Of a stretch of DNA of 6,314 bases, positions 6,300 through 6,314 are shown piece by piece; positions within the stretch are counted from its first letter, which is position 1; each line of letters begins with the position of its first letter. The position numbers were made by a program, and so were the translations under genes. The stretch covers positions 1 to 6,314 of the forward strand of contig CALMWM010000185.1 in NCBI GenBank assembly GCA_937873435.1, given 5' to 3'. The stretch comes from an uncultured Gallionellaceae bacterium (lineage in GTDB: Bacteria; Pseudomonadota; Gammaproteobacteria; Burkholderiales; Sulfuricellaceae). The notes beneath the pieces are model-generated. The model had not been told where the DNA came from. It saw nothing but the letters and a program-made list of their open reading frames with translations, and searched no databases.

Positions 6300-6304
6300 T
6301 TTTT
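6266..6304 (+). terminator. Intrinsic (Rho-independent) terminator of the kinase transcript
   Basis: AGGCTTGGGC (6266-6275) pairs with GCCCAGCCT (6287-6295) in nine base pairs with one bulged T, leaving an 11-base loop. GTAA and then five T residues (6300-6304) follow. The strength and position, about 120 bp after the kinase stop, fit a transcript end. The core GGGCTTCGTGCCTC followed by GGCCC resembles a palindrome I recall as dispersed between genes in many beta- and gammaproteobacteria. That recollection is unverified here. The opposite strand lacks a T-tract after the stem. Confidence 0.65.
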
Positions 6305-6314
6305 CTCCATTTCT

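Noticed and set aside
5972..6310. A 112-codon minus-strand frame containing SPIH repeats
   Set aside because: The repeats are only the reverse complement of the 12-bp tandem repeat. The frame runs about 175 bp into the kinase ATPase domain, and it starts in the terminator region without a promoter or Shine-Dalgarno.

Overview
The window looks like a chromosomal segment from a Gram-negative proteobacterium, most likely a betaproteobacterium (Nitrosomonadales/Gallionellales-like). That placement is an inference from the recJ-rpfE linkage, the GC-rich codon use and the sensor-kinase type; no marker gene fixes the genus.

Layout. Positions 1-1934 hold a leftward, probably co-transcribed set. It begins with an RpfE-type protein of the COG4255 kind (1934 to 921), continues with a stand-alone cyclic-nucleotide-binding protein (874 to 320), and ends with the N-terminal third-or-less of the single-strand exonuclease RecJ (371 to beyond position 1). 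The recJ start lies 52 bp inside the end of the preceding gene. Positions 1935-2069 are a divergent intergenic region in which two plausible sigma70-type promoters face each other and overlap almost completely. Positions 2070-6146 hold one very large rightward gene, a 1358-residue membrane hybrid of CHASE domain, six PAS domains and a histidine kinase core. Positions 6147-6314 are a short tail with a perfect three-copy 12-bp tandem repeat, nested inverted repeats and a good intrinsic terminator. A 46-codon open frame with its own Shine-Dalgarno-like sequence runs through the tandem repeat and stops at the foot of the terminator hairpin.

How the parts may work together. The kinase should sense an extracytoplasmic signal through CHASE, add cytoplasmic inputs through the PAS array, and phosphorylate a response regulator that is not in this window. 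The leftward set joins a conserved but poorly understood protein (RpfE) and a nucleotide-sensing module to a DNA-repair nuclease. The shared divergent control region makes cross-regulation between the two sides possible, but the sequence does not prove it. The most unusual items are the repeat-built small ORF behind the kinase, the interlocked divergent promoters, and the long recJ overlap.
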